Part shown: positions 37,901-46,119 of the stretch, piece by piece
Numbering within the stretch: position 1 is the first letter of the stretch
Layout of the letters: each line of letters starts with the position of its first letter
NCBI RefSeq assembly: GCF_011397635.1
Contig: NC_064759.1
Span: forward strand, 21,600,428-21,664,427
Length of the DNA stretch: 64,000 nt
Direction of reading: 5' to 3'
From: Epinephelus fuscoguttatus
Taxonomy: Eukaryota > Chordata > Actinopteri > Perciformes > Serranidae
Notes under the pieces: generated by a model
Told to the model about the DNA's origin: nothing
The model's input: only the letters and a program-made list of their open reading frames with translations
Databases searched by the model: none
Made by a program: the position numbers and the translations under genes

Positions 37901-40900
37901 CTACGATCTGCTGTGTGATAGTTTCTAACTGACATGCCATACAGCTCAGGATAGAGAGTGCAAGATTGGCAGTGACGATACCAACACCTTTATAATAAGT
38001 TAATAGATTTTCAGCTTGAAGTGCTAAGAGCAGCCACAGAAAAAGCCAAGCACTCAGAACAAGGATGCTGGGCACAGTGCCTTTTCTGTAGGCAGCTGCA
38101 ATTGCTCTCCTCTCATTAGGAACAATTTGAAAAACACACTGGCACTCAGAAAAAAACACTATGTGGACACGCACCCTTACATGTCTGTTTTGTGTTTACA
38201 ACTTGTTCCACTGCCCCAAGTGACTAAAAGTTGTTTTGAACTGGTTTTCCTTTCAAGATTATCTCGGATAAGAGCTCACTTTTCCAAAATGACGAAATTG
38301 CTGGTAGACTGGTGGTTAAGTGTGTATTTATACCAAAATACAGAACTAAAGAACAAACGGTAATCTTTAAAAGAACTACTTTTGTACTTGTACTTGTCAC
38401 TGTATTTAACTGTAACTTAAATTTCTATGGATATGGTTGAATTTAGTCCACTAACTACTCTGATGGCCTATATGGAGTGATTACAAAAGTGCAATATTAA
38501 CCTTAAATCTTCCCTTAACAGAGATTCAACAGCTCCATAAATACGACATCTGTACTGCCCTGCCAATGTAACTGCGACCACCATTAGAAGGAGTGATCAG
38601 ACGAGACAAAAAAAAACAAAAGCGACAAACAGAAAGGTTTCTTCTTCTGACAGCCAGGCAGGCGTGGAGCCATGTGGCATAAAAGATACAACAGATTCTT
38701 TACCTGTCCTCGTTACAGGGTGGAGAACGAGAGCAGACAGAAGAAAGCAGCAGCAGCAGAGGGGAAGACAGTGAACCAGGAGGATCCGTATGGGGGGTCG
38801 ACAGATGAAAACACAGACGCTGAGGCTGAAGAGGATCACCCCATCCCTGAGCTACCAGGTACGTCTCTCTTTGTTCATGTCTCCGTGTCCTCCTGTCTCT
38901 CTGGTGCTTTGCTCCTTTCTCACCTTTTTCAAAGAGCACCTATAATTACTCCTCCTACATATTGTGGAGTCATCAGTTGCACTCCTCTGCTTCTTTCACT
39001 TCCTATTTTCTCATTTCTTCCAGACTTCCTGAAAGGAAAGCACTTTTTCCTCTACGGTAAATTCCCTAACAACGAGAGGCGTCTACTGTTGAGATACATC
39101 GTTGCCTTTAACGGGTGAGAAAGAGTTCTACAAGTAACCCATTACGATTTTCATGTTGCAAATGTTCTTATAAAAACATAATGTTGTCTTGCTCCAGACT
39201 GATTGAGGACTACATGACAGAGAAGGTGCAGTTTGTGGTGACCAGTGAAGGGTGGCACGACTCCTTTGAAGACGTGAGTTGAGTCCTCGCTTGTTTATCC
39301 CTAATAATGATGTCTAACACAAGCTTAAGAACATGAACGTCTCTGTGTATGTTGGTTTTAGCATGTGTGCAAGCATGCTTTTACATTTGATTTGATTAGA
39401 TGAACATAATAGCTTCAGGAAACTTAAAGGCCCTGACACACCAAGCTGGCGGTTGAACAGGTCGTGAGTGTCTGTTGCCTTAGTTTTTGCAGTGCTGTCC
39501 TCACTGTTGGCGCTAGTCGGCCCTTGTTAGATTTATTTTCAGCATGTTAGAACGGTGTCAGAGACAGCAGGGCCTGTTGGAGAATAAAAACACTCTGATT
39601 GGCAGTTAAGCTCAGTGTACGCAAAGAGGAAGGGAAGTAAGGAAAGCAAACAGATGTTTAAAATAAAGAGGGTGGGATTGTCCACTAGCTCCACCCCCTT
39701 GCTAGTCGGTACCAGCAATATTAGTCGGTTAACCCTATGGGCCCGAACGACGCGTAGTGCGTCCAAATTCACACCTGTTGTTCTCTATGGATTTTCTCCA
39801 CAACCGTGCATCATAGTGAGAAGCCACGTATATCATGTGAAACAGCGGAATCATAGCTTTTCGACAAGACCAAGCACTTGCCAGTAGTCCACTGTTTTCA
39901 CAGCAGAAAAAATGATAAAGTTACACTAAAATTATGTATAACAGAGCTTTCATACAGCTTTGCACACACATTACTCTTGGATGGATTACTCGTGAATGCA
40001 GGCTCGCACAGAAATACCACGCATATCACATGAAAGCGCAGGACCAGAGCTTTCCAATAATACCACACACACCATTGTGCTGTCATCCCATCACGCTATA
40101 AATTCAGATTCATTGTCTCCAAAATAAAACCTGACGAAATTCTTTACAATCCACATTTGTCCACATTTGTAGCCCAGCTTTCAAGATGCAAATATCTCCA
40201 TATTGTCCAGTTGACACTCCATCAAACTTTGTATGACAAGACCAGCCTCTTCACCTTTGCGCACCCAGACAACTGTAGCCTAATTATGCATGCTGACAGG
40301 GCCGTAGTTACCATATACATTGAGGGGGACACCAATGCCCAAAATGTTTCCCCAATATATAACTGCAACTAAAAAACAAATATTATCTTGGAGGATAGCA
40401 TTGCACTTGGTTGACTATTTTTCTATGATCTTAGATGTAAATATTGCATGTTTCTTTCAGATAAAACACATTTTTGACTTGTGAATGAGTCAATGGAATT
40501 TCTTGCAATAATGAAAAAATACTGGCAATCATGTCCACCTGGCACAAACCACATGTTTTGGACAACTGTGAAGTGACAGAACGTCCCACCATCATGGTTC
40601 TTATAATGCCAGATTCCAGAGAGTCTCCCCTCCTCAGATATGGCAGAATATGTCAACTTCCAACTTGCTATGGTGAGATACATGTAAAAATGTAAGAATT
40701 TAGTCACGCGGATTTGTTTTTTTCCATTGATATAAAAATTAATATAAAATACAGGCACATAGAAGGACATGAAATGATGGCAAATCTGGTTATCCCACAT
40801 TGTCCTGAAAAAAAAATAAGATATAGCGTGTGTATGTAGCCTTTATAATGACTGATATGAGCTTAAAAGTAAAGGCAGTAAAAATACCCCAAAAACGCCT

Positions 40901-42631
40901 AGGGCCCATAGGGTTAAACCAGTTAGTGTTTCATTCATGTACAAGGCCGCTTAACTGTCATGCGGCCAACCGCCACTAGTGGGGGCTACAGAACCGTCAG
41001 ACAGCAGTCCCCCTCCCCCGTGGTAATGCTCAAGTAGACTGGAGTTTTTAAACAGCACGGTGGGGAATAAGAGCGATGACCTCTCGCAAAACCATCGTGG
41101 TTTGGCAGTACTTTGGTCCAGATCATGAAAAACAAGGTAGTGTGTCGGCGGTGTCAGAAAAAACTAGCATATAATCACTCGACTGGAGCAATGCTCAGCC
41201 ACGTTCAACTCAAGCATTTGGATGTTAGCCTGCTGCTGCTAGCGGTGCTAGCCACATAGCCCAACTTGACATCGTTCACCCGGAGACACTGTGATCCCGC
41301 CCAGTCTGAGGAGATAATGCAGCTCATCACAACAATGACCGCCCAAGATATGCTTCCACTTAACTTTGCTAAAGTTAAGGCTTCAGGAAGTTAATGGAAT
41401 ATGTTGAGCCTGAATACATAGTGCCAGGACGCAAAAAGGTAACCTCCAGGCTGAAGCACATTCACCATTAAATGAGTTTTTTCCTTTTTTTTAGACTGGT
41501 CGACTAGTCTTAAAATTTTCGTTTAGTTGCCAGGATCATCCCTAGGTGTTACAACAGCGGCCGAGGGCTTGATTCCAACCTATGGCCCCTTGCTGCATGC
41601 CTCCCTGTCTGTCTCCACTTTTACTCTGGATCTGTCCTGTCTGAGAAAGGCAAAAATGCAGAAAAAATAATCTTTACCAAAAAGATAAAAAATTCAAGAG
41701 GGAGTGAGACCAAAACAAACTTGTTATATTAGGAAGAATTCCTTTTTTGAGCCATTGATCTCGTTAGCAAAAACAGGTCCTAATATTTGTGTACCTGTTT
41801 GCTACAGTGCACAGCCAGTATCCTTTGTTCTTTCTACATTGGTTGGGTTGTTAATGTGCTAACTAGCGTCTTGAATCCACCCTGCCGGTCTCCTGGTTTC
41901 CCTTTTTGAATGACTCACACAGACCATCGCTGCTCACTGATATGGAGAGTTATTTCCTCTCACGCAGGCCTGAAGGTACGTGCTAGTCTGCTGTTGGCTC
42001 TGCATTGTCTTCAAATTAACTTCCTGGCCGAGACACAGGTGACATGAGGCGATGGAACAGTCAGTCTTTAATACCACCACTTCCTTTATGTCAGTTTGGT
42101 GTGTCCGGGACTTAATGCACGGTTATACAAAGTACGCTGCTGAAAAGCTCTTTTTAAAAAGTCCAAAGAGGGGAAAAAAATACAGAGGCTTCTAAGACAT
42201 TTTCTTTCAAGCAGCAAGCACTTATTTGCTAAGGTATAATCAAATAAAAGCATCAGAGCAAATTGGGAACCTGAGTATTTCAGCTCTGCCAGGGAAAATG
42301 TAGCAGTTTTCGGACCAAGTGGCTTTTAAATCTGTTTGAATTTATGAGTCAGAATTGGTTTTCAGTCATTTGAGGGCTTTGCTAGCACCTGAAGTAGAAG
42401 TTTCAGTTTAACAATCAGAGTTGAGTTCTTCATTGGCTAATATACCTCTGTGCATTTGTAATTCAATAAGAACACTTCATGACCTCTCTGTTCCTCTTGC
42501 TTTCACTCTCACTTCCATCACAGGCACTGATGGAGAACAGCAATCTGAACTTTGTCAAGCCTGCGTGGATTTACTCAATTAATGAACGACAAAAGCTGCT
42601 GCCCTATCAGCCCTACTCTGTCGTCCCCTGA
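10328..42631 (+). CDS. xrcc1: XRCC1 DNA single-strand-break repair scaffold, 17 coding exons
   Basis: Nuclear scaffold that binds DNA polymerase beta, PARP1/poly(ADP-ribose), PNKP/APTX/APLF and DNA ligase III. Exons: 10328-10378, 10517-10609, 11984-12091, 12200-12358, 12662-12739, 15019-15142, 15377-15486, 18994-19156, 19245-19479, 22216-22332, 30245-30326, 30411-30510, 34582-34630, 38719-38858, 39024-39114, 39198-39273, 42524-42631. All have GT-AG ends and join in frame to 627 residues (human 633, also 17 exons). The start MPEIKLKHVVSC matches the human start. Domains: NTD 1-163, RIR motif SLFF 188-191, NLS around KRK 245-247, BRCT1 329-418, acidic linker with STDENTD 517-523, BRCT2 538-627. 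BRCT1 residues matching human S328, R335, K369 and W385 (poly-ADP-ribose pocket) are S341, R348, K382 and W398. Odd points: human Cys20 is Lys20, and a second YAGSTD motif lies at 464-469. No break seen. The introns carry most of the transposons in this part of the window. Confidence 0.97.
11340..11628. mobile_element. hAT-like MITE in XRCC1 intron 2
   Basis: It begins CAGTGGTTCCCA and ends GGGAACCACTG, a terminal inverted repeat typical of hAT elements (CAGTGGTTCTCAA type). The possible 8 bp flanks TTGCAGGG and GTTTAGGG match at 5 of 8. It is 289 bp long with no coding capacity. Confidence 0.7.
12740..13466. other. XRCC1 intron 5, unassigned part
   Basis: About 0.7 kb between exon 5 and the TTAA-bordered repeat. 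Chance reading frames only; no element recognised. Confidence 0.4.
13467..14345. mobile_element. TTAA-bordered repeat element in XRCC1 intron 5
   Basis: The left end TTAAAGGATAACTTCGG resembles other TTAA-target fish elements in this window (for example 19702). The interior is GC-richer and contains TGACGTCA at 13743-13750 directly followed by TCTCGCGAGA at 13751-13760, as well as an acidic 64-codon frame at 13998-14192. The matching right end was not found, so the right border is approximate and the element may be truncated or fused to another. Confidence 0.55.
14440..14515. repeat. Small palindrome GCAATATCACAC...GTGTGATATTGC
   Basis: Inverted arms of about 17 bp (GCAATATCACAC and GTGTGATATTGC plus flanking GAG/CTC) surround a spacer of about 30 bp. 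Nearby inverted ATTGGTC motifs (13808, 14535) suggest a larger decayed foldback repeat from about 13780 to 14560. Confidence 0.55.
15487..16402. other. XRCC1 intron 7, first part
   Basis: About 0.9 kb of AT-rich intron with no element I can name. Confidence 0.4.
16403..17947. mobile_element. hAT-like element in XRCC1 intron 7
   Basis: The ends TAGGGCTGGGTGATAT and ATATCACCCGGCCCTA form a near-perfect terminal inverted repeat. The 8 bp flanks GGTTTTTG (16395-16402) and GTTTCTTG (17948-17955) match at 6 of 8, as expected for an old hAT insertion. No transposase frame is preserved. A second repeat is inserted at 17186-17695. Confidence 0.75.
17186..17695. repeat. Dispersed fish repeat (CCTCCGCCAAGGAGGTTATG type) nested in the hAT element
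   Basis: It starts ACCTCCGCCAAGGAGGTTAT and ends CTTGGCGGAGGTCTGCAC then GAGTGCTTTTCTAG, so the termini share an inverted CCGCCAAG core. I recognise it as a high-copy dispersed repeat of fish genomes, probably a DNA-transposon derivative. Confidence 0.65.
17948..18993. other. XRCC1 intron 7, last part
   Basis: About 1 kb of AT-rich intron up to the acceptor before exon 8. Nothing recognised. Confidence 0.4.
19857..19907. repeat. (AG)n microsatellite
   Basis: About 50 bp of uninterrupted AG dinucleotides inside the TTAA element. The Ser-Leu frames on the other strand are artefacts of it. Confidence 0.95.
19939..20157 (+). pseudogene. P2X7-ballast-like cysteine module carried by a transposon
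   Basis: An open frame of 72 codons. Residues 12-32 read W-C-T-C-E-C-C-A-P-M-P-T-E-E-E-C-L-C-C-K-E. The spacing Cys-x-Cys then Cys, later Cys-x-Cys-Cys, recalls the zinc/cysteine-rich start of the P2X7 receptor C-terminal ballast domain, which also occurs as stand-alone copies in fish proteins. After about residue 45 the frame loses resemblance and stops inside the right inverted repeat, so this looks like a captured exon fragment. Family assignment is from memory of the motif and is an inference. Confidence 0.5.
20690..20935. repeat. AT-rich tract with (AAAT)n and (TTTA)n
   Basis: AAAT-type repeats near 20815-20833 and TTTA repeats near 20900-20932 form complementary simple repeats about 80 bp apart in XRCC1 intron 9. 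Confidence 0.8.
21299..21330. repeat. Perfect 13 bp inverted repeat (hairpin)
   Basis: CACTTAGTAGTAA at 21299-21311 and TTACTACTAAGTG at 21318-21330 are exact reverse complements with a 6-base loop. Function unknown; it lies in XRCC1 intron 9. Confidence 0.85.
22333..23337. other. XRCC1 intron 10, start
   Basis: About 1 kb without a recognisable element. The whole intron is 7.9 kb, the largest of the gene. Confidence 0.4.
23338..23830. repeat. Dispersed DNA repeat (AAAGCTGGGTAGGCAGTTT start)
   Basis: The left end resembles a common fish repeat that starts TTAAAGCTG and has an internal GACTTTGGCCAATCACAAG block. The right inverted end is not evident. Recognition is from memory of the family. 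Confidence 0.45.
23831..26208. other. XRCC1 intron 10, middle
   Basis: About 2.4 kb of intron with chance frames only. No RNA gene or transposon ends recognised. Confidence 0.4.
26209..26322. repeat. Small inverted repeat around TGTGGCCGGCTT
   Basis: Arms of about 28 bp at 26209-26238 and 26295-26322 (GGCAACGGAGCTCTGTGGCC against its near-complement) enclose about 55 bp. Probably the core of a decayed MITE. Confidence 0.6.
26323..27486. other. XRCC1 intron 10, later part
   Basis: About 1.1 kb without recognisable elements. Confidence 0.4.
27487..28273. mobile_element. TTAA-bordered transposon in XRCC1 intron 10
   Basis: The left end TTAAAGCCACAGTGTGTAGG and the inverse of the right end, TTAAAGGGACACTGTGTAAC, form a terminal inverted repeat with TTAA at both borders. 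The element is 787 bp. On the minus strand (28010-27720) a 96-codon frame contains VNIGVAFPRWKELLKEKGN, which resembles a domain repeated in fish transposon-associated proteins. It probably derives from a TTAA-target autonomous element. Confidence 0.7.
28274..28380. repeat. Dispersed repeat fragment (GTCCACAC type)
   Basis: GTAGTCCACACATGCACAGG ... TTTGAAAACTGGATT ... CCGTCCACACAAAAGCAG resembles a common fish repeat. Its right end is not defined. Confidence 0.35.
28381..29279. other. XRCC1 intron 10, no element
   Basis: About 0.9 kb, rich in GCTAACTAGC-like words near 28770-29040 but without clear borders. Confidence 0.35.
29280..29610. repeat. Dispersed repeat in XRCC1 intron 10
   Basis: The start CCATAGATTGTAAAAAATAA and the block AGCCAGAAGTGACCATATTT match a common teleost dispersed repeat that I recognise from memory. 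No coding potential. Class uncertain. Confidence 0.45.
31240..31590. repeat. Dispersed fish repeat, copy 1
   Basis: It contains GACTCAGGAAAGGAAGAGGA, TTTGGTCAG, CTGTGCTGCC and an end like AATTCTAGTTTTT. The same ordered blocks recur at 55255-57865, so this is one repeat family present twice in the window. Confidence 0.65.
32382..32404. repeat. (TA)n microsatellite
   Basis: Uninterrupted TA dinucleotides directly next to the left end of the hAT-like element. Confidence 0.9.
32405..33368. mobile_element. hAT-like element in XRCC1 intron 12
   Basis: The left end TTAAGGCTGCCCCCAAC and the inverse of the right end, TTAGGGCTGCTCC, form the inverted repeat. Subterminal CTAGTCAACCAATAGTCG and GCCGACTAATGACC are typical of fish hAT elements. 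TA-rich flanks hide any target duplication. Confidence 0.65.
34085..34350. repeat. Half of a foldback repeat, related to 63318-64000
   Basis: GGGTGTAGTTTGGTAGAAAG, GAAACTGCTCACAACAA and GAGAGAAGGCAGACATCTCT recur in the same order at 63737-63958. Copies of one repeat family. Confidence 0.7.
35185..36400. repeat. Decayed dispersed repeat split by a LINE fragment
   Basis: The segment from CCCTATTTAAATAGGAATTG to about 35650, and the short stretch after 36330 (CGGCCCAACATTCGCCG), look like the two sides of one old DNA repeat interrupted by the LINE fragment at 35655-36320. Recognition of the left side is from memory of a common fish repeat. Confidence 0.45.
35655..36320 (+). mobile_element. L2/Rex-like LINE, 3' end of ORF2
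   Basis: A decayed frame includes ALQRLHLLRKLRNFNVSKM and YRSLIESILTF, the end of a non-LTR reverse-transcriptase polyprotein. It is followed in another frame by LLPSGRRYK-like remains, then CAATAAAGTTTTC and a (TTCTA)n-like tail at about 36304-36318. The copy is truncated at its 5' end and frameshifted, so dead. Confidence 0.75.
36430..37040. repeat. Dispersed repeat in XRCC1 intron 13
   Basis: Blocks such as GTGCGAATGCAAACAGAAAA and GGTATTTAGTTCTTTGGGGG are familiar from dispersed fish repeats. Ends not resolved. Confidence 0.35.
37041..38718. other. XRCC1 intron 13, last part
   Basis: About 1.7 kb with chance frames only, up to the acceptor before exon 14. Nothing named. Confidence 0.4.
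39729..40917. mobile_element. piggyBac-like non-autonomous element
   Basis: TTAACCCTATGGGCCCGAA at the left and GGGCCCATAGGGTTAA at the right are perfect inverses over 16 bp, with TTAA target sites. A CCCTA start with TTAA is the piggyBac pattern. The 1.19 kb interior has no transposase frame. Confidence 0.8.
41076..41470 (+). pseudogene. hAT transposase N-terminus with BED zinc finger, frameshifted
   Basis: The first frame from 41076 gives MTSRKTIVVWQYFGPDHEK. One frame over, from 41134, comes KVVCRRCQKKLAYNHSTGAM, then LSHVQLKH, a BED finger (Cys-x2-Cys ... His-x4-His). After more frame changes, MTAQDMLPLNFAKV and RKLMEYVEPEYIVPGRKK follow, the usual next segment of ZBED-type hAT transposases. 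At least two frameshifts and in-frame stops make it dead. Confidence 0.75.
41495..41545. mobile_element. hAT-like 3' end
   Basis: ACTGGTCGACTAGTCTTAAAA and CCAGGATCATCCCTAG resemble, inverted, the subterminal sequence of the hAT-like element at 32405. This is probably the right end of the element that encoded the BED-finger transposase. Confidence 0.45.
41545..41700 (+). mobile_element. Degenerate tRNA-derived SINE
   Basis: GCTTGATTCCAACC looks like a decayed box B. TTGCTGCATG, the CT-rich block, CTGTCCTGTCTGAGAAAGGC and the A-rich tail follow the same order as in the better copy at 60345-60545. Confidence 0.6.
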
Positions 42632-43455
42632 ACACTGCGCTGTATGTACACACAAAGGTGTGACTCACTTACACTTCATATCCAGACCAACAGGGAAAGC
42701 CATACATACATTTTTTTTTACTTTTTCAGATTCACTGCTTCACCTACATAAAAGCAAAAAAAAACATTACTGTTTCATTAATGCATTTCCACTGACTTTA
42801 TACTTGCTATTCATGAAATGTCTTCGGTCCTCAGGTGTTTTCAACACAGATGTTCTCACCTTTCAGCCAAGATGAGGTCTTTTATAAGGGTGTCTGTTGA
42901 AGTAAATGTTAGGATAAGGTTTAGATTTATTATTAGCTTTTTATTTGAATGTTGTTAGGTTTAGCTTTGCAAGAAAGTAACGTCTTCATCGTCAGTGTGC
43001 TGCTCAGGCACTTTGAGCAAAGCACACTCTCTGATTCAGGACTTGCTTGAATTCTTTGGACCCTGTGCTGCAGTTTGCTGCGGCTCACCTTGGCTACCTC
43101 AGGCTCTGTCTGGAAATGAGTTATCATCCTGTCCTGACTGCCAGCGGCACTGATAAGACTCTGACGTGTGTAAGCGGGAAGACCATTATGAGACCAGCCC
43201 AAAGTCGGGTGAAAGGTGCCATTTATTTAAGGCTGCAGCCACCAAATGCAAAAAACCGGGACAACTAACCCTACAAATGAATATAAATTCTGGGGAACTG
43301 TTTCTTTTTCTCCTTCTATTTTATTAAATGCCAGGAGTGGGGAAAGTGATGGATTTGTTGGTGTTAAAGTTTGATGAATCTCAGTTTGTGGTTTGGTTTT
43401 ATTCATGTTTGCTGAATAAATATTACAAGAGATGGACTTGCTCAACAGATGTGAG

Positions 43456-43485
43456 GACGTAAAACGCACGTCAGCGTTTTGCGTC
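43456..43485. repeat. Inverted repeat with CRE-like cores
   Basis: GACGTAAAACGC (43456-43467) and GCGTTTTGCGTC (43474-43485) are inverse with one mismatch and flank ACGTCA. CpG density is unusually high for this AT-rich stretch. Confidence 0.6.
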
Positions 43486-43617
43486 ACTCGAGATTTCCCA
43501 AAATGCTTCTTAAGACACGAGGAGGCGACACGAGGCTTGCTCGTCCAAAGCAGCTTGTTTAAGTCTCTTGTCTCAAACTTTTTTTGTTCTTAACTTACTA
43601 CTTAATTATTTTGTCTA

Positions 43618-43623
43618 AATAAA
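43618..43623 (+). terminator. xrcc1: Candidate XRCC1 poly(A) signal
   Basis: AATAAA is followed about 20 bp later by the GT-rich TGTGTTGTGCTC, the usual downstream element. It would give a 3' UTR of about 1 kb. The hexamer at 43415 is an alternative. Confidence 0.45.
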
Positions 43624-43639
43624 AAATAGATTTTTAATT

Positions 43640-45379
43640 GAATGTGTTGTGCTCATTTTTATTCATTGAACTGTCTTTGCCCTCAGCTGCTCTCATCCCT
43701 TTTATGCCTTCTTCTCTGTGTATGCAGCTGAAGAGGCACTCGCTTCCTTTTCATTCCTTCTCTCATCTCGAGCGCCTTTCTGCTCTCTCTAATTTACTTC
43801 TCGTCCTGTTTCGCGCCCCAGAGCCACTGGGTCCTCTGCTCTTCAGTCAAGGGGATTAGAAAGCAAGAATGTAGATGTGAGACAAGGAGAGGGGGGTTGT
43901 GGTGGTTACAGGGGGGAGAGAGGCTGCAGGAACGATGGAGAGGTTTGAACGTGTGTTTTTAAGTTGCCAACAATCAGACTAGTATTGCTCATTTTGTGTA
44001 AGGTGAATTCACACATACCAGCAAGTGTGAAACATGTTAGTACCGACTGCTGAAGGCCGTTACCAGGGGCTGATTTGCTTTTTATAAATGGGAGAGTGCA
44101 AGGTCAAACCCATTCAGGCGTGGAAGCAGGAAAATTTACAGCAGCTAACGGTGTCATCCTGATACAATGTCATATTTCATCTAAATGCATATCTGTTGTG
44201 GAGATGGCAGAGAGGATGAGCTGCTTTCAAATTGTCCAATTTGACAGGTCGACTTTGTTCAAACAGCAGAGTTTCCACCTTATTCTTGTCACCTTGATCT
44301 CTTCTAGTCAGATTTATTCTTCGCTCTTTGCATTTTTATGTCTCCCATGAATCTTAGCAATGACCTTGACTGACTGTTAGATAGCCAAACATTGTTTGAC
44401 TCTGTAGTTGTGACGCTCGTTATCATTGGCACCTGGTGTTGGGTGTCTTCGACTGATTGATGTTTTTTTTTTTTTTAATTGCTGCAAGATTTCAGTTTTT
44501 TATTCTTGTTTTCCTTCCATCTTGTCATCATGCTGGTTTTCCTGCAGTGACTCAAAGTGGGTGAATACTTTTGGAAAATGTAATTTGTGTTTTATAGTTC
44601 TAATTTAGATAATTTTTATCGAGATTATTTCACTTTGACCTTCAAGGATTTTTTCTGTCGGCCATTAAATGTACTGTTATTCAATGAGAAAACATTTCTG
44701 AAAGGGCTGGATACTTTTTATAGACACTGCACATCAGGTGAAGGACTGAAGCTAAATGCAACTTATTTCCTCAACACAACCACTTTCTGTCTAACCCATT
44801 GAGGTTTGGATGAGCTATTCAGTACTTTGGGGTCAAATTAACTTTTGTGCTAGAGCTATATTTCCAAGTGTATGACATTTTTCAGTCAGAAGAAAGCCGA
44901 AAAATGATTTTCCCTTCACCTTGTCTGTCAGCTAGCATTATCATGCAGGTAGTGTATGATGTAAGAGAGAAAGTGAAAGGTTATTCACACTGAATTTTAA
45001 TTTAAGCGTATTGATGAACAGACTGACCTCATGCATTACCTGGATTACTAAGCCCAGTTCAATCAATGGTTCAATTGATGTATTGTGCCCCTGAGAGCAG
45101 AAATATTTTCAGATGCTCCCACAAATTCAAACGAGGGCTACCTGATGGCCCGAGGTGTTTTAAGGGTGAGCAAGATCAAATGCTGCAAACCTGTCTGGAT
45201 GGAAGGAGTCTGGCTGCTTTTCAAAGGTCCAGATTGTGCCAAGTTGGCTAGAGTGGAGGACGGATGGGGAGTTTAAAATGATGGTTCGTGAAAACAATCA
45301 AAACTTAAAACAAAATTGTACAATGCACATTGAACAGCTTTGATAAATTTAAAGACAAACGTGCATTCCCATTTTGATG
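43640..45379. other. Intergenic spacer 3' of XRCC1
   Basis: About 1.7 kb. A possible decayed Tc1-like end lies near 44545-44735 (GGGTGAATACTTTTGGAAAA and GGCTGGATACTTTTTATAG). Otherwise nothing recognised. Confidence 0.4.
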
Positions 45380-45735
45380 TAAAGTAGATTTGTAAGGATT
45401 GTTTGCCTTGGTCCCTCAGGTCAGCTGACCTGGGGCTCCTGGCTGTCCCACACTCCACAAACTGTGGAACAGCACCCCCTCCAAATCAGATTTGCCCCCA
45501 TTGACGCATTTAAGTCCAGACTCAAAACTTGCTTTTCTTCATTAGTGTTCGCATCCCCCTGATGGGCCTTTCCCTGATGCATGCCTGTGTGTGTTGTGTC
45601 TCTAAATGTGTGAGCTGTGACCTGACAGTTGTGTTGCCTCTCATGTATGTGTTTTTAGCATTTTCTCTTCTTTTGCACAGCACTTTGGTCAAGGTGAGAT
45701 TTTTTTAAATGTGCTATAAATAAATTAGAGTTGAG
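45380..45735 (+). mobile_element. LINE 3' end (L2/Rex-like) with TTGAG tail
   Basis: A short frame reads LQIRFAPIDAFKSRLKTCF, the end of a non-LTR ORF2. CACTTTGGTCAAGG and TGCTATAAATAAATTAGAG then lead to a GAGTTGAGTTGAG tail. The 5' end is truncated. Confidence 0.75.
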
Positions 45736-46119
45736 TTGAGAATAAAAGTAGAGGCCATACATTCAAACTTACGCAATGTACAAAAGTATTAGCACCAAAA
45801 TATATTAAGTGCCAAAGGTAAAGGGACTCATTATGCAGAACTGCCCATTTCAGTAAAATATGTAAGCTGTTATCATCATTGATGCATGGATGTGTTTATT
45901 ATTCTAATGCTGTATAGCTGGTGAAGTTGGGGATACATTTAACTACTTTATTACTACCTGGTAGTTTCATCTTCAATAACACATACATTATTTGTTGCTT
46001 GTATTATTAATAATCTGAATCTGTGTAGTAAGGTAACTAAAGCCTTAAAATAAGTGTAGTGGAATAAAAAGTACAATATTTGAAGAAACAAAATGGTGTT
46101 ACTCAAGATAATTATTTGT

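Larger units (their letters stand above)
30245..38858 (+). other. xrcc1: XRCC1 acidic CK2/FHA-docking linker (exons 11-14)
   Basis: Residues about 414-536 lie between the BRCT domains. The segment DPYGGSTDENTD (512-523) corresponds to the human CK2 site cluster (S518, T519, T523) bound by the FHA domains of PNKP, APTX and APLF. Exon 12 adds a second similar motif, EYAGSTDVDEP (463-473). The DTEDELQR block matches human DTEDELRR. Confidence 0.9.
39424..42115. mobile_element. TTAA-bordered composite element in the last XRCC1 intron
   Basis: The left end TTAAAGGCCCTGACACACC and the inverse of the right end, TTAAGTCCCGGACACACC, form an inverted repeat with TTAA at both borders. Within it lie a second TTAA element (39729-40917), a hAT transposase relic (41076-41470) and a SINE (41545-41700), so most of its 2.7 kb is later insertion. 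Confidence 0.7.
39024..42631 (+). other. xrcc1: XRCC1 BRCT2 domain (exons 15-17)
   Basis: Residues about 538-627 form the C-terminal BRCT domain that pairs with the BRCT domain of DNA ligase III alpha. KGKHFFLYGKFPNNERR and the late tryptophan in VKPAWIYS are conserved. The protein ends LPYQPYSVVP, against a human end of similar length. Confidence 0.93.
42632..43637. other. XRCC1 3' UTR and downstream flank
   Basis: No further gene. AATAAA hexamers occur at 43415-43420 and 43618-43623. Confidence 0.5.
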
